From Sphingobacteriaceae bacterium GW460-11-11-14-LB5 (lineage in GTDB: Bacteria > Bacteroidota > Bacteroidia > Sphingobacteriales > Sphingobacteriaceae): a stretch of DNA of 64,000 nt. Under the pieces are notes generated by a model. It ran no database searches. It saw only the letters and a program-made list of their open reading frames with translations, and was not told where the DNA came from. Made by a program: the position numbers and the translations under genes. The stretch spans positions 5,704,001 to 5,768,000 of the forward strand of contig CP021237.1 in assembly GCA_002151545.1 (NCBI GenBank), in the 5' to 3' direction. How positions within the stretch are numbered: position 1 is the first letter of the stretch; every line of letters begins with the position of its first letter. This document shows, in pieces, positions 17,305 through 26,315 of the stretch.

Positions 17305-18201
17305 ATGGCGCATAAAGCAGGTTTTGTTAGTATAATAGGTAAACCAAATGTAGGTAAATCTACCCTCATGAATGTGCTTGTAGGCGAGCGACTTAGCATT
17401 ATAACTCCTAAGGCACAAACCACAAGACACCGCATTTTAGGGATCGTAAATGAAGAAGAATATCAGATCGTTTTCTCTGATACTCCGGGTATAATTAAGC
17501 CAAAATACAGTTTACAAGAGAGTATGATGAGCTTTGTTAACGGATCTTTGACTGATGCGGACGTACTTTTATTCGTAACCGACATTAATGAAGAGCATGA
17601 TGAGGAAGACGTTCTGGAAAAAATTCTGAACCGTAATATCCCAACAATTGTACTCATCAATAAAATCGATAAAGCATTACAGGAACAGGTTGACGAGAAG
17701 ATTGCCTACTGGCAGGAGAAGCTAAATCCGGTTGCTATTTATGCCATTTCGGCTTTACATAAACACAATGTCGACGGATTATTGGACCGCGTACTGGAAA
17801 TGTTGCCAGAACATCCACCATATTATGATAAAGAAGATTTAACCGATCGCTCAGAACGTTTCTTCGTTTCTGAGATTATTCGTGAAAAAATCTTCCTTAA
17901 TTATCAGAAAGAAATTCCTTACAGTACCGAGGTCATTGTGAAGAGTTTTAAAGAAGAAGAAATGAAAAACGGTAAAGGTGCCATGATCAGGATTACTGCA
18001 GAAATTGTGGTAGAACGCGATTCGCAAAAGAACATTTTAATCGGTACGGGCGGGAGTATGTTGAAAAAGGTGGGTACCGAGGCACGTTTAGAAATCGAGA
18101 AGTTTTTAGATAGCAAGGTTTTCCTGGAAATGTTTGTTAAAGTAATCCCTGACTGGAGAAGCAAAAAGAATTATTTAAAAAGCTTCGGTTACGATAATTA
18201 A
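17305..18201 (+). CDS. era: GTPase Era
   Basis: 298-residue ribosome-assembly GTPase that binds the 3' end of 16S rRNA. The G domain shows GKPNVGKST (G1), TTRHR (switch I), DTPG (G3) and NKID (G4). The C-terminal KH domain contains IGTGGSMLKKVGTEARLEIE. Length fits the family. The open frame reaches 17272, but the ATG at 17305 (MAHKAGFVSIIG) matches Era N-termini and lies after the putative promoter. The downstream thioredoxin-like gene follows after 16 bp. Confidence 0.97.
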   Translation: MAHKAGFVSIIGKPNVGKSTLMNVLVGERLSIITPKAQTTRHRILGIVNEEEYQIVFSDTPGIIKPKYSLQESMMSFVNGSLTDADVLLFVTDINEEHDEEDVLEKILNRNIPTIVLINKIDKALQEQVDEKIAYWQEKLNPVAIYAISALHKHNVDGLLDRVLEMLPEHPPYYDKEDLTDRSERFFVSEIIREKIFLNYQKEIPYSTEVIVKSFKEEEMKNGKGAMIRITAEIVVERDSQKNILIGTGGSMLKKVGTEARLEIEKFLDSKVFLEMFVKVIPDWRSKKNYLKSFGYDN

Positions 18202-18217
18202 TTTCGAATTTTAGGAG

Positions 18218-18724
18218 ATGAAGAAAAGTTTAACGTTTCTCTTGCTGTTGATCGGTACAACAGTTTTTGCCCAGGAATCAAACAATGGTAAAAAATTGTG
18301 GGCAAAATCTATCCTGAATGAAAAAGCACCGGATTTGGTTGTGGAAAAGTGGATTTCGAAACAGCCCGATACCAAAGGCAAGTTTGTCTTAATCGATTTT
18401 TGGGCAACCTGGTGCGGGCCATGCCGGGCATATATCCCTACATTAAACGATATTCAAAAGAAATATGCTGATAAAATGGTAATTATTGGTGTTTCTGATG
18501 AAGCAGCAGAAAAAGTAGAAGCTTTTAGTAATCCTAAAATCAACTATTTTGAAGCTATTGATACGAAGGGAACGGTAAAAGACTCACTTCAGGTTAAAGG
18601 TATTCCGCATGCTATTTTAATTGATCCGAAAGGAATAGTAAGGTGGGAGGGTTTCCCATTATTGCAGGGAAATCAATTAACCGAAGAAGTCATAAAAGGA
18701 CTTTTAGAGAAGTATAAAAATTAA
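18218..18724 (+). CDS. TlpA-like periplasmic thioredoxin-fold protein
   Basis: 168 residues with an N-terminal signal peptide (residues 3-18, ending VFAQ) and a thioredoxin domain with redox motif WCGPC in FWATWCGPCRAYIP and cis-proline loop IPHAILIDPKG. TlpA/ResA-type proteins reduce disulfides in the periplasm, for example during cytochrome maturation; the partner here is unknown. It starts 16 bp after era and probably shares its transcript. Confidence 0.9.
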   Translation: MKKSLTFLLLLIGTTVFAQESNNGKKLWAKSILNEKAPDLVVEKWISKQPDTKGKFVLIDFWATWCGPCRAYIPTLNDIQKKYADKMVIIGVSDEAAEKVEAFSNPKINYFEAIDTKGTVKDSLQVKGIPHAILIDPKGIVRWEGFPLLQGNQLTEEVIKGLLEKYKN

Positions 18725-18752
18725 TATTAATAGAGGTTACGAAAAATAACCG

Positions 18753-18760
18753 TACCTTTG
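18753..18760 (+). promoter_or_regulatory. -7 promoter element for der
   Basis: TACCTTTG fits TAnnTTTG and is followed by an A/C-rich start region. No clear TTTG is seen at the right distance upstream, so support rests on the -7 box alone. Confidence 0.45.
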
Positions 18761-18779
18761 CAGCCCGAAATAAATCGGT

Positions 18780-18869
18780 TAGTAGTTGATAGTCAATGGC
18801 TGATAGCCAAATAGTTTGAGCAGCTTGCCTAAACACCACGACCATTAACTATAAGCCATTAACTATCAA
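18780..18869 (+). repeat. heptad-arm inverted repeat upstream of der
   Basis: Left arm units TAGTTGA TAGTCAA TGGCTGA TAGCCAA; right arm units CCATTAA CTATAAG CCATTAA CTATC. Each arm repeats on a 7-nt pitch and the arms are roughly reverse complements around a central spacer. It ends 10 bp before the der start codon. Confidence 0.65.
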
Positions 18870-18879
18870 AAGAACACCC

Positions 18880-20181
18880 ATGAGTAATATTATAGCCATC
18901 GTAGGCAGGCCAAACGTAGGCAAGAGCACCCTTTTTAATAGACTAACAGAAAGCCGTAAGGCCATTGTAGATGATATGAGCGGCGTAACCCGCGATAGGC
19001 ACTATGGTGTGGGCGAATGGATAGATAAACAATTTACCGTAATCGATACGGGTGGTTACGTAGCCAACTCAGAAGATGTTTACGAAGCCGCAATCCGCGA
19101 GCAGGTAATGATCGCCATCGAAGAAGCCAGTGTTTTGGTTTTTATGGTCGATGTAACTACAGGCATTACCGATTTAGATGATGATATTGCGCAGGTATTG
19201 CGCAGAAGTAACAAACCGGTTTTTGTTTGTGCAAATAAAGTAGATAATACCGCTTTATACAATGAAATCCATACTTTTTATGGTTTTGGACTAGGCGAAG
19301 TATATCCATTGTCATCCATGACAGGTTCTGGAACAGGAGAGTTATTGGATGAAATTGTTAAAAATTTCGAAGATATTGCGGAAGAGGAAAACCAGCTGCC
19401 TAAAATTACCATTGCAGGTCGTCCTAACGTGGGTAAGTCTTCTTTGGTTAATGCATTAATTGGTAAAGAACGTAATATTGTTACCGCAAATGCAGGTACA
19501 ACCCGCGATTCGATTAAAATCCATTATAACCAGTTCGGTCATGAATTTATGTTGATCGATACCGCCGGATTACGTAAAAAAACAAAGGTTAAAGAAAACT
19601 TAGAGTTTTATTCGGTTATGCGTACCATTAAAGCTTTAGAAGAGGCTGATGTGGTAGTATTAATGATTGATGCGGTAGAAGGAATCGAAAGTCAGGATAT
19701 TAATATTTTCCACCTGGCCGAGAAGAACAAAAAAGGGATCGTAATTCTGGTTAACAAATGGGATTTAATTGAAAAAAATACCCAGACCATGAAAGCTTTC
19801 GAGGAGCAGATTCATGAGCGTATCCGCCCGTTTACCGATGTGCCGATCATTTTCACATCTGTATTAAACAAACAACGTATTTTCAAAGCCATTGAAGCGG
19901 CTTTAGAAGTTTATAAAAACCGGAGCAAGAAAATTCCTACATCTAAATTAAATGATGTGATGTTGCCATTGATCGAGAAATTCCCGCCACCGGCATTAAA
20001 AGGAAAACACATTAAGATTAAATACATCACACAAATTAATGCCACTTCGCCAATGTTTGCCTTTTTCTGCAACTTGCCTCAGTACATTAAAGATCCGTAT
20101 AAACGTTTCATTGAGAATAAATTAAGGGAAAACTTTGATTTTTCCGGTGCACCAATCCAGATTTATTTCAGACAGAAATAA
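18880..20181 (+). CDS. der: ribosome biogenesis GTPase Der (EngA)
   Basis: 433 residues with two tandem G domains and a C-terminal KH-like domain, the hallmark of Der, needed for 50S subunit maturation. G domain 1 has GRPNVGKST, DTGG and NKVD; G domain 2 has GRPNVGKSS, DTAG and NKWD. The C-terminal part from about residue 350 is the KH-like domain. Length is usual. A strong terminator follows at 20246. The leader contains a heptad-arm repeat. Confidence 0.98.
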   Translation: MSNIIAIVGRPNVGKSTLFNRLTESRKAIVDDMSGVTRDRHYGVGEWIDKQFTVIDTGGYVANSEDVYEAAIREQVMIAIEEASVLVFMVDVTTGITDLDDDIAQVLRRSNKPVFVCANKVDNTALYNEIHTFYGFGLGEVYPLSSMTGSGTGELLDEIVKNFEDIAEEENQLPKITIAGRPNVGKSSLVNALIGKERNIVTANAGTTRDSIKIHYNQFGHEFMLIDTAGLRKKTKVKENLEFYSVMRTIKALEEADVVVLMIDAVEGIESQDINIFHLAEKNKKGIVILVNKWDLIEKNTQTMKAFEEQIHERIRPFTDVPIIFTSVLNKQRIFKAIEAALEVYKNRSKKIPTSKLNDVMLPLIEKFPPPALKGKHIKIKYITQINATSPMFAFFCNLPQYIKDPYKRFIENKLRENFDFSGAPIQIYFRQK

Positions 20182-20220
20182 GGTAAGGTTGAAGGTTTAA
20201 AGGTGGAAGGCGTAAGGTCA
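20182..20220 (+). repeat. single heptad arm after der
   Basis: AAGGTTG AAGGTTT AAAGGTGG AAGGCGT AAGGTC directly after the der stop, pitch 7-8 nt. It matches the flavour of the left arm at 36770, but no complementary arm is seen nearby. Confidence 0.55.
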
Positions 20221-20245
20221 ATATACCTACAAATCAACGTATTTA

Positions 20246-20284
20246 AAACAGGGCTGTTTCTTTGAGAAATAGCCCTGTTTTTGT
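20246..20284 (+). terminator. rho-independent terminator of der
   Basis: Stem AAACAGGGCTGTTTC / GAAATAGCCCTGTTT with a four-base loop, followed by T residues. Confidence 0.85.
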
Positions 20285-20294
20285 TTGCTTGTCA

Positions 20295-20339
20295 AGATTT
20301 GTAATCTCGTCGCAGGGTGTTGTGGATTTTGAAATCCAC
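20295..20339. repeat. short GGATT..AATCC palindromes
   Basis: AGATTTGTAATCT (20295-20307) and GTGGATTTTGAAATCCAC (20322-20339) belong to the same palindrome type that occurs four times at 35190-35311. Confidence 0.55.
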
Positions 20340-20387
20340 CAAAAGCCAGGATTTGTCCATCCCGGCTAACAGATAAAAATTTACCCT

Positions 20388-20395
20388 TACCTTTG
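20388..20395 (+). promoter_or_regulatory. -7 promoter element giving a leaderless gene
   Basis: TACCTTTG lies four bases before the ATG at 20400, so the expected transcript start falls at or next to the start codon. No matching -33 TTTG was found at the usual distance. Confidence 0.5.
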
Positions 20396-20399
20396 CCTC

Positions 20400-20909
20400 A
20401 TGCAATTACAAGTTCTAAATAGCCAGACAACTGATATCGATACCATTTTCCAATTTTATGATATGGCTATAGCTCATCAAAAGAAAGTGTTTAACAAACA
20501 CTGGCAAGGCTTTAGCAGGGAAATGGTACAGGCCGAAATTGATGAAAACCGTCAATATAAAATTCTGGTAGATGGCTTAGTGGCCTGTGTATTTGCTGTT
20601 ACCTTTAACGATAGCTTGATTTGGGGTGATCGCGACCACGATGCAATTTATATCCATCGGATTGTAACCCATCCCGAATTTAGAGGTTATTCTTTTGTGA
20701 AAGAGATTATCAAATGGACCAAAGATTACGCAGCAAAAAACAACATTAAATTTATCAGAATGGATACCTGGGCCGACAATGAAAAACTGCTCGAATATTA
20801 TACGGGTTGCGGTTTTGATTATGTTGGTGTAGTAACCATGGAAAAAACTGATGGATTACCAAAACACTATGAAGGAATTAGTTTAAGTCTGTTTGAGATT
20901 GTGCTATAA
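20400..20909 (+). CDS. GNAT-family N-acetyltransferase
   Basis: 169 residues with a GNAT fold: the acetyl-CoA binding region is IYIHRIVTHPEFRGYSFVKEII (motif A near residues 88-105, with a degenerate R/Q-x-x-G-x-G/A loop), then FIRMDTWADNEKLLEYYTGCGFDYVG (motif B). The substrate is unknown. Transcription probably begins at the start codon. It stands alone between the der terminator and a palindromic repeat. Confidence 0.82.
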   Translation: MQLQVLNSQTTDIDTIFQFYDMAIAHQKKVFNKHWQGFSREMVQAEIDENRQYKILVDGLVACVFAVTFNDSLIWGDRDHDAIYIHRIVTHPEFRGYSFVKEIIKWTKDYAAKNNIKFIRMDTWADNEKLLEYYTGCGFDYVGVVTMEKTDGLPKHYEGISLSLFEIVL

Positions 20910-20950
20910 AAACTGGAATTTTTATAAAGCAATCGTCTTGCTGAAATAAA

Positions 20951-21033
20951 CGATCCTCATGCTGAACTTGTTTCAGCATCTCTCATGTAAAAAAATAACC
21001 TTTGGGTAGATCCTGAAATAAATTCAGGATGTT
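20951..21033. repeat. TGCTGAACTTGTTTCAGCA-type palindromic repeat
   Basis: Two palindromes, ATGCTGAACTTGTTTCAGCAT and ATCCTGAAATAAATTCAGGAT, separated by about 30 bp. The same pair recurs at 57559-57620. It lies between two convergent genes and could act as a bidirectional terminator. Confidence 0.7.
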
Positions 21034-21041
21034 GGTAAAAT

Positions 21042-21548
21042 TTACCTCAATTCAATTTTCCAGCTTAACATATCATCAACTTCTCCAATATGGGTAAAGT
21101 TGTTTTTTTCCAATATAGAATAAGAGGCTACATTATCTTTCGTGGTGGCCGCAAAAACAGATTTTACCTTGGGCTGCTCCTTTGCCCATTCTATTATCCT
21201 GCCAACGGCTTCAGTCATAAATCCTTTTCCTCTAAATTCTTCGTAGGTACCATAACCAATTTCGATTTCGCCATTGGGATCGGGCTCACCAACAAAACAG
21301 ATATCGCCTACCATTCTATGATCGGGTTTGGATATAATCGTCCATAAAGTATGGTACAGGTAATCTTTATCCTTATCGAAAACGTTAGGTAAAATGGTTT
21401 GTTCCAGCGCATCGTGAAGAGAAGGCGAAATGTTTTTCTTTGTTGGCAAAAGGCCTAACTCCTGTTCAAGGGAATGATCATCTTTAATATATTTTAAGAG
21501 CTGATTGTGTGTTAAGGGTTTTAAAATGAGGCGTTGTGTTTCTATCAT
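21042..21548 (-). CDS. GNAT acetyltransferase (RimJ/RimL-like)
   Basis: 168 residues opening with IETQRLILKPLT, the usual start of the Acetyltransf_3 / RimL-like group. The acetyl-CoA loop is YGTYEEFRGKGFMTEAVGRIIEWA (R-G-K-G-F at about residues 109-113), followed by VFAATTKDNVASYSILEKNNFTHIGEV. Members acetylate protein N-termini, antibiotics or small amines; the target is not predictable here. It is monocistronic on the minus strand. Confidence 0.88.
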   Translation of the reverse strand: MIETQRLILKPLTHNQLLKYIKDDHSLEQELGLLPTKKNISPSLHDALEQTILPNVFDKDKDYLYHTLWTIISKPDHRMVGDICFVGEPDPNGEIEIGYGTYEEFRGKGFMTEAVGRIIEWAKEQPKVKSVFAATTKDNVASYSILEKNNFTHIGEVDDMLSWKIELR

Positions 21549-21663
21549 TATTGAGATTGTTAGACAGACTAATATAATACTTTGAGTTTTGAATAACCAA
21601 AATTTTAGAACAAGCTTTTGTTAAAAAACGATGTCCTGGATTTATTAAAAATGAGGGGCGAAA

Positions 21664-22260
21664 TTAATAAACCTTTATTACCTGGCCTGTTACAATACCC
21701 AGCACGCTTTTCTCGTAGGCTTTGACTACTTTATCCATGGTAACTGGAATTTCGCCGGGAAATGAATCGAAATAAGCGGGCGAATCTTCAACCACATTAG
21801 GGCTGATGGCGTTTAAACGAACCCCGTTTTTAAGTTCCGGAGCAGCCGCGAGGACAAAAGAATTTAACCCTCCATTTACTGCGCTTAGTGCGGCGCCTGC
21901 TGCAACCGGATGATCGGCCAATATGCCCGATGTTAGCGTAAATGAGCCACCTTTATTAATGTAGTGCTGACCGATAAGCACCAGGTTAACCTGCCCCAAT
22001 AGTTTATCCAGCAGGCCACGCTTAAATACTTCCCCTGTCATTTCACTTACAGGTGCAAAAGGACCTTTTCCGCTGGTACTAATCAGTGCATCGAAAGGAC
22101 CTATCTGCTCAAACATGGCTTTAATCGATGCTTCATTGGTAATATCTACCTGAACATCGCCCTTGGTATTTCCTACGCGGATTATCTCATGTTTTTGCGC
22201 AAAAGCTTCGGCTACTTTTTTGCCCAGTGTACCTGTTGCGCCTACAATTATTATTTTCAT
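21664..22260 (-). CDS. short-chain dehydrogenase/reductase-like protein, atypical
   Basis: 198 residues with a clear Rossmann start (IIIVGATGTLGKKVAEAF, G-x-x-G-x-x-G type) and LNAISPNVV in the usual SDR place. It is short for an SDR. The classical active-site Tyr-x-x-x-Lys is not seen: the stretch after SGILADHPVAAGAA reads ALSAVNGGLNSF where the Tyr and Lys would fall. It may bind NAD(P) without standard SDR chemistry. The function is unknown. Confidence 0.8.
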   Translation of the reverse strand: MKIIIVGATGTLGKKVAEAFAQKHEIIRVGNTKGDVQVDITNEASIKAMFEQIGPFDALISTSGKGPFAPVSEMTGEVFKRGLLDKLLGQVNLVLIGQHYINKGGSFTLTSGILADHPVAAGAALSAVNGGLNSFVLAAAPELKNGVRLNAISPNVVEDSPAYFDSFPGEIPVTMDKVVKAYEKSVLGIVTGQVIKVY

Positions 22261-22338
22261 ATAAAGCAGTTTAATGTGCGAATACTAATTTAGCATCGTT
22301 ATTAAACATCAGCTTTATTAAAATGTTTGTATAACAGG

Positions 22339-23472
22339 TTAATCCTGCAACATCATTTCAGCTTTAAGATCAGCAATTAAAAGATCGATATGTGATTGCA
22401 TGACGTTTGGCATACAGATGATATGCGAATGTCCCTGTTCTGCTGCCAGCTGCCATTTTTTACAGATGTTTGCAGATGGGGTAGGGAAGTTCACGGTGAT
22501 GGCATTTACATTCCGCCAGGCTGCAATACCAATCGCTTTAAGTTTGTTTTCTGTATAAGCTGCTGTTGCCAAACTGTGCATCGCCCTGCTTTTTAATCCT
22601 GCTAAGCCCAAGCGTTTAATGCTGTGCCATAGAAATAAGGGACTATGGCCATTTCTGGATCCGGTAATGGTGGTATCAACACTTCCGATATAAGCTACTG
22701 AACGGGCAATGCGGTCACGGTTCGATTTTTTGGCCACCACCACTCCGCAAGGCATCGGCGAGCCGAAAAACTTGTGACCACTAATGGCAATGCTGTCTGC
22801 ACCATCTTCAAAGTCGAATGCTGGTCTTGGCTCAATTAAGGCACTGTACGTGCCAGACAGTGCCGCATCGGCGTGAATATAATAATGTTGGATAGCCAGT
22901 TTTTTTAAAATGCTTTTAATTTTGGCCACATCATCACGCGCTTCGGTCATGGTGGTGCCAATATTGGCCATAATAATAACAGGCATATGGCGGTTCATCC
23001 TGATGGTGTGTTCAAGGTCTTCGTAATCGATTTCTCCGTTTTCCTGTGTGCGGATCACGATGTTCGACATATTGAGTAGATGCAGGTTTTTTTGAACGCT
23101 ATAATGTGTAGCTTCAGAATAATAAACCATTCCTTTAGGATGTAATTCGCGGGCGAGGTATAAGCCATATAGATTGCCTTCTGAGCCACCATTGGTTACA
23201 TAACCCCACCAATTATCAGCAGGGGCACGGAAAAGTTCGGCAAAAAACTGCACGACTTCTTTTTCCAGTTCACGAGAGCCTACGCCATAGGTTGAAGTAA
23301 CAAAAGGATCGCCCAGGTTGTTCATCGGATATTTTAAAAAATCGGATAATGCCTGATAGTCGAAGTCTTTTGAAACAGGATAACCTAAAAATAAATCGGT
23401 CTGTTCCTTAACCTTTTCTAATAGATCATTTAATACCTGTTGATCCTTTTCCTGTAATTTGCTCGCTTCCAT
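22339..23472 (-). CDS. hdc: histidine decarboxylase-like PLP enzyme
   Basis: 377-residue group II pyridoxal-phosphate decarboxylase. The PLP lysine is Lys234 in SISGHKFFGSPMPCG, and HADAALSG supplies the PLP-binding Asp. VTNGGSEGNLYGLYLARE and GSRNGHSPLFLW are characteristic of the bacterial histidine decarboxylase / plant serine decarboxylase branch. It converts histidine to histamine if it follows the closest relatives; serine decarboxylation is an alternative. It is a single gene with no adjacent antiporter, so a classical acid-stress antiport module is not evident. Confidence 0.78.
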   Translation of the reverse strand: MEASKLQEKDQQVLNDLLEKVKEQTDLFLGYPVSKDFDYQALSDFLKYPMNNLGDPFVTSTYGVGSRELEKEVVQFFAELFRAPADNWWGYVTNGGSEGNLYGLYLARELHPKGMVYYSEATHYSVQKNLHLLNMSNIVIRTQENGEIDYEDLEHTIRMNRHMPVIIMANIGTTMTEARDDVAKIKSILKKLAIQHYYIHADAALSGTYSALIEPRPAFDFEDGADSIAISGHKFFGSPMPCGVVVAKKSNRDRIARSVAYIGSVDTTITGSRNGHSPLFLWHSIKRLGLAGLKSRAMHSLATAAYTENKLKAIGIAAWRNVNAITVNFPTPSANICKKWQLAAEQGHSHIICMPNVMQSHIDLLIADLKAEMMLQD

Positions 23473-23624
23473 AAAAAATATGATTTACGGGCAAAATTAA
23501 CAAAACAAAATATAGTATTATGGTTAGTGTTTAATTAAGAATATTATGTTGTATTATTTGGTTTGGTCGAAATTAAAATTTAATTCTAGCTATGCATTTA
23601 TCCTCCATGAAATATAAAATATGG

Positions 23625-25232
23625 CTACTGAAGGTTAAGGAGTGCTTGCCTTACCGCATTGTCGGTCTGGTTTGCTGCCTTGTAGTAGCCCACATCGCCC
23701 AGGTAATAGCGACAAAGCAAAGCTTTAAGGTCGTTTAAGATCACATTTTTCGAATTGTATAACTGGAAACGATCTATTGTTACATTTTTGCGTTGTAGAA
23801 ACCCGATAAAGTCTTTAAAGTCGTTATCGTTCATGGTAAAAATATTGATGTTCTGCTCTACAAAACTGGCGCTGTACTTATTGGTGAGGACATTAAATAC
23901 ATAATCAGAAAGTACTTTCTTGCTCACCAGGTTACTGTAAAACTTATTGTAGCCTGTTGTATCTAATTTCACAAATACATCTGGCTGGATACCACCAATG
24001 GGCTTAATTTTTCTGCCAGGCTGAACATTTACGCCTTCAGCTTTCTCAATAGAATCCTGAAAAGAGGTACGGTCTCCGGTAAGCTCTCCATCCATCATGC
24101 GTTCGTCTAATTCATGTTTGTAGGCATCATAACCTTTCTTGTACGATTTTTGAATGCTACGGCCGGATGGGGTATAATATCTCGCGATGGTTAAGTTCAG
24201 CGCTGAGCCATCGCCAAAGGCAAATTGTTCCTGTACCAAACCTTTACCAAAAGAGCGGCGGCCAACTATAATCCCGCGCCCCAAATCCTGAATGGCCCCA
24301 GCTACAATTTCGCTGGCAGATGCGGTATTTTCATTAATCAACACCGCCAGTTTACCATTTTGAAAAGCACCTGTTCCGGTAGAGAAATAATCGGTACGTG
24401 GTTCGTGTTTGCCCTGTGTATACACGATAAGTTTATTCTCTGCTAAAAACTGGTCGGCCAAACCTGTAGCTGCGGTAAAATAACCACCGCCATTATCACG
24501 TAAATCAAGAATCAGTTTTTTCATGCCCCTTGCTTTCAGGTTATTGGCTGCAGCAGAGAAATCGTTATCGGTATTGGCGCCAAATTTACTAATCCGCACA
24601 TAACCTGTTTCGTTATTGATCATGTAGGCGGCATCAATGCTACTGATGTTTACTTTTCCACGGGTAACCATAATGCGGTTACTTTGCGGAGCGCCCGGGT
24701 GTAAAAGGACTACACTCACACCAGTACCTGATCTACCTTTAAAACGACCGGTAAGTTGATCTTTGGGCAGGTTTCGTCCGCTTACTACAGCCGTATCAAT
24801 ACTCAGGATTTTATCGCCCAATTTAATGCCCGCTTGGTAAGCCGGTCCGTCTTTAACCACACCGGTCACCATCATGGTATCGTTAAGCATGTAATATTCT
24901 ATGCCTACACCTTCAAAGTTCCCTTCCAGGTTATCGGTCATATCTTGCGCATCAGTTGGTGGCAGGTAAACACTATGCGGATCGAGTTGGTGTAAAACGC
25001 TATCGATAGGTAAATTCTGAAGCGAATCGGTATTGATGTCATCAACATAATTGCCGTTGATGATGTGTAGGATTTCGTTTAATTTTTCGTCGCTATTGCT
25101 GGCTAGCTGAGGACTCTTTTTAATGCCAAAGCCTTGATCTTTAATAAATTTTATGCCCAAAAACATACCCACTATTAAAATTACAGAATAGCTTACAGCG
25201 ATCAGTATGTTATTTCGGGTATTTTTTTTCAT
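23625..25232 (-). CDS. S41 family C-terminal processing peptidase
   Basis: 535 residues. An N-terminal membrane anchor or signal (NILIAVSYSVILIVGMFLGI) is followed by a PDZ domain (about 95-180, with GVGIEYYML and DKILSIDTAVVSG) and the tail-specific protease domain. Predicted catalytic residues are the Ser in NENTASASEIVAGA and the Lys in GRRSFGKGLVQEQ, with GGYFTAATGLADQFL between PDZ and active site. It acts in the periplasm on protein C-termini. It is divergent from murQ; the targets are unknown. Confidence 0.92.
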   Translation of the reverse strand: MKKNTRNNILIAVSYSVILIVGMFLGIKFIKDQGFGIKKSPQLASNSDEKLNEILHIINGNYVDDINTDSLQNLPIDSVLHQLDPHSVYLPPTDAQDMTDNLEGNFEGVGIEYYMLNDTMMVTGVVKDGPAYQAGIKLGDKILSIDTAVVSGRNLPKDQLTGRFKGRSGTGVSVVLLHPGAPQSNRIMVTRGKVNISSIDAAYMINNETGYVRISKFGANTDNDFSAAANNLKARGMKKLILDLRDNGGGYFTAATGLADQFLAENKLIVYTQGKHEPRTDYFSTGTGAFQNGKLAVLINENTASASEIVAGAIQDLGRGIIVGRRSFGKGLVQEQFAFGDGSALNLTIARYYTPSGRSIQKSYKKGYDAYKHELDERMMDGELTGDRTSFQDSIEKAEGVNVQPGRKIKPIGGIQPDVFVKLDTTGYNKFYSNLVSKKVLSDYVFNVLTNKYSASFVEQNINIFTMNDNDFKDFIGFLQRKNVTIDRFQLYNSKNVILNDLKALLCRYYLGDVGYYKAANQTDNAVRQALLNLQ

Positions 25233-25422
25233 CAGCGTTACTGCAAATTTATGAAAATTAGCGAGTTGATATATTTTTTAACTGCATTTTCATGTCTTTT
25301 GTTTATAATATTTAACATTAATTAACGGGGGGAAGGCTTCACTTGAAATTTATGACAGATATTTTTGGGTTTTTAGCGCAGTTTTTAGAAAGAATTTACC
25401 GAATTTTATCAAAATTAAATTT

Positions 25423-26226
25423 ATGAATAGAGTTACCGAGCAAGAATCTAACTATGACCACATCGATCAGATGTCGGTGTTAGAAGTTTTGCAGGGCATT
25501 AATAACGAAGATAAAACTGTAGCATTTGCAGTTGAAAAATCTTTGCCTCAGATCGAAAAATTAACTTCGGCAGTTGCCGAGCGCATGAAAAAAGGTGGTC
25601 GTCTTTTTTATATTGGTGCAGGTACGAGCGGCCGTTTGGGTGTAGTAGATGCATCAGAATGCCCGCCTACATATGGTGTTCCTTTTGATTGGGTTGTTGG
25701 GATAATTGCCGGTGGCGATACTGCAATTAGAAGAGCAGTAGAATTTGCTGAAGATGATGCCGAACAAGCCTGGAAAGATCTTCAGGAATTTGAAATTAAT
25801 GAAAAAGATTGTTTGGTTGGCCTGGCCGCATCGGGTACTACACCGTATGTAATTGGTGGTTTAAACACGGCACGTAAGCATGGCATTTTAACGGGTTGCA
25901 TTGTTTGTAATACCGGCGGACCTATTGCTGCAGAATCGGATTTTCCGGTTGAAGTGGTGGTTGGACCTGAGTTTGTTACCGGTTCTACACGGATGAAATC
26001 GGGCACTGCACAGAAACTGGTGTTAAACATGTTAAGCACTACTGTTATGGTTCAACTGGGGCGTGTTGTGGGTAATAAAATGGTTGATATGCAGTTAACC
26101 AATCATAAACTGGTAGACCGCGGTACACAAATGGTTGCCGATGAGTTAAATATTGGTTATGAGGAAGCCGCCGAATTGTTAACCCGTTACGGAAGTGTAC
26201 GTAAAGCTGTTGCAGCAAGACATTAA
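25423..26226 (+). CDS. murQ: N-acetylmuramic acid 6-phosphate etherase
   Basis: 267-residue SIS-domain lyase that cleaves the lactyl ether of MurNAc-6-phosphate to GlcNAc-6-phosphate and D-lactate in peptidoglycan recycling. MurQ signatures: TEQESNYDHIDQMSVLEVL at the N-terminus, YIGAGTSGRLGVVDASECPPTYG, VGLAASGTTPYVIGGL and GSTRMKSGTAQKLVLNML. It is slightly shorter than enterobacterial MurQ (about 300), missing part of the C-terminal helical end. No MurP or AnmK gene is adjacent. Confidence 0.95.
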   Translation: MNRVTEQESNYDHIDQMSVLEVLQGINNEDKTVAFAVEKSLPQIEKLTSAVAERMKKGGRLFYIGAGTSGRLGVVDASECPPTYGVPFDWVVGIIAGGDTAIRRAVEFAEDDAEQAWKDLQEFEINEKDCLVGLAASGTTPYVIGGLNTARKHGILTGCIVCNTGGPIAAESDFPVEVVVGPEFVTGSTRMKSGTAQKLVLNMLSTTVMVQLGRVVGNKMVDMQLTNHKLVDRGTQMVADELNIGYEEAAELLTRYGSVRKAVAARH

Positions 26227-26238
26227 AAAGGAGAGCAT

Positions 26239-26306
26239 GTTTGAGTGATAGAATTAAAGAATGATTGAGCTTAGCACAATACCAAACATTCACTCATTCA
26301 TAATTA
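26239..26306 (+). repeat. heptad-arm inverted repeat upstream of 26316
   Basis: Left part GAGTGATAGAATTAAAGAATGATTGAG and right part CATTCACTCATTCATAATT pair imperfectly with a pitch of 7-8 nt. It ends 10 bp before the next start codon, the same placement as at der and metH. Confidence 0.5.
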
Positions 26307-26315
26307 GAAAGAAGT

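Noticed and set aside
22339..23472. Histamine-based acid resistance island
   Set aside because: No histidine/histamine antiporter or regulator lies next to the decarboxylase.
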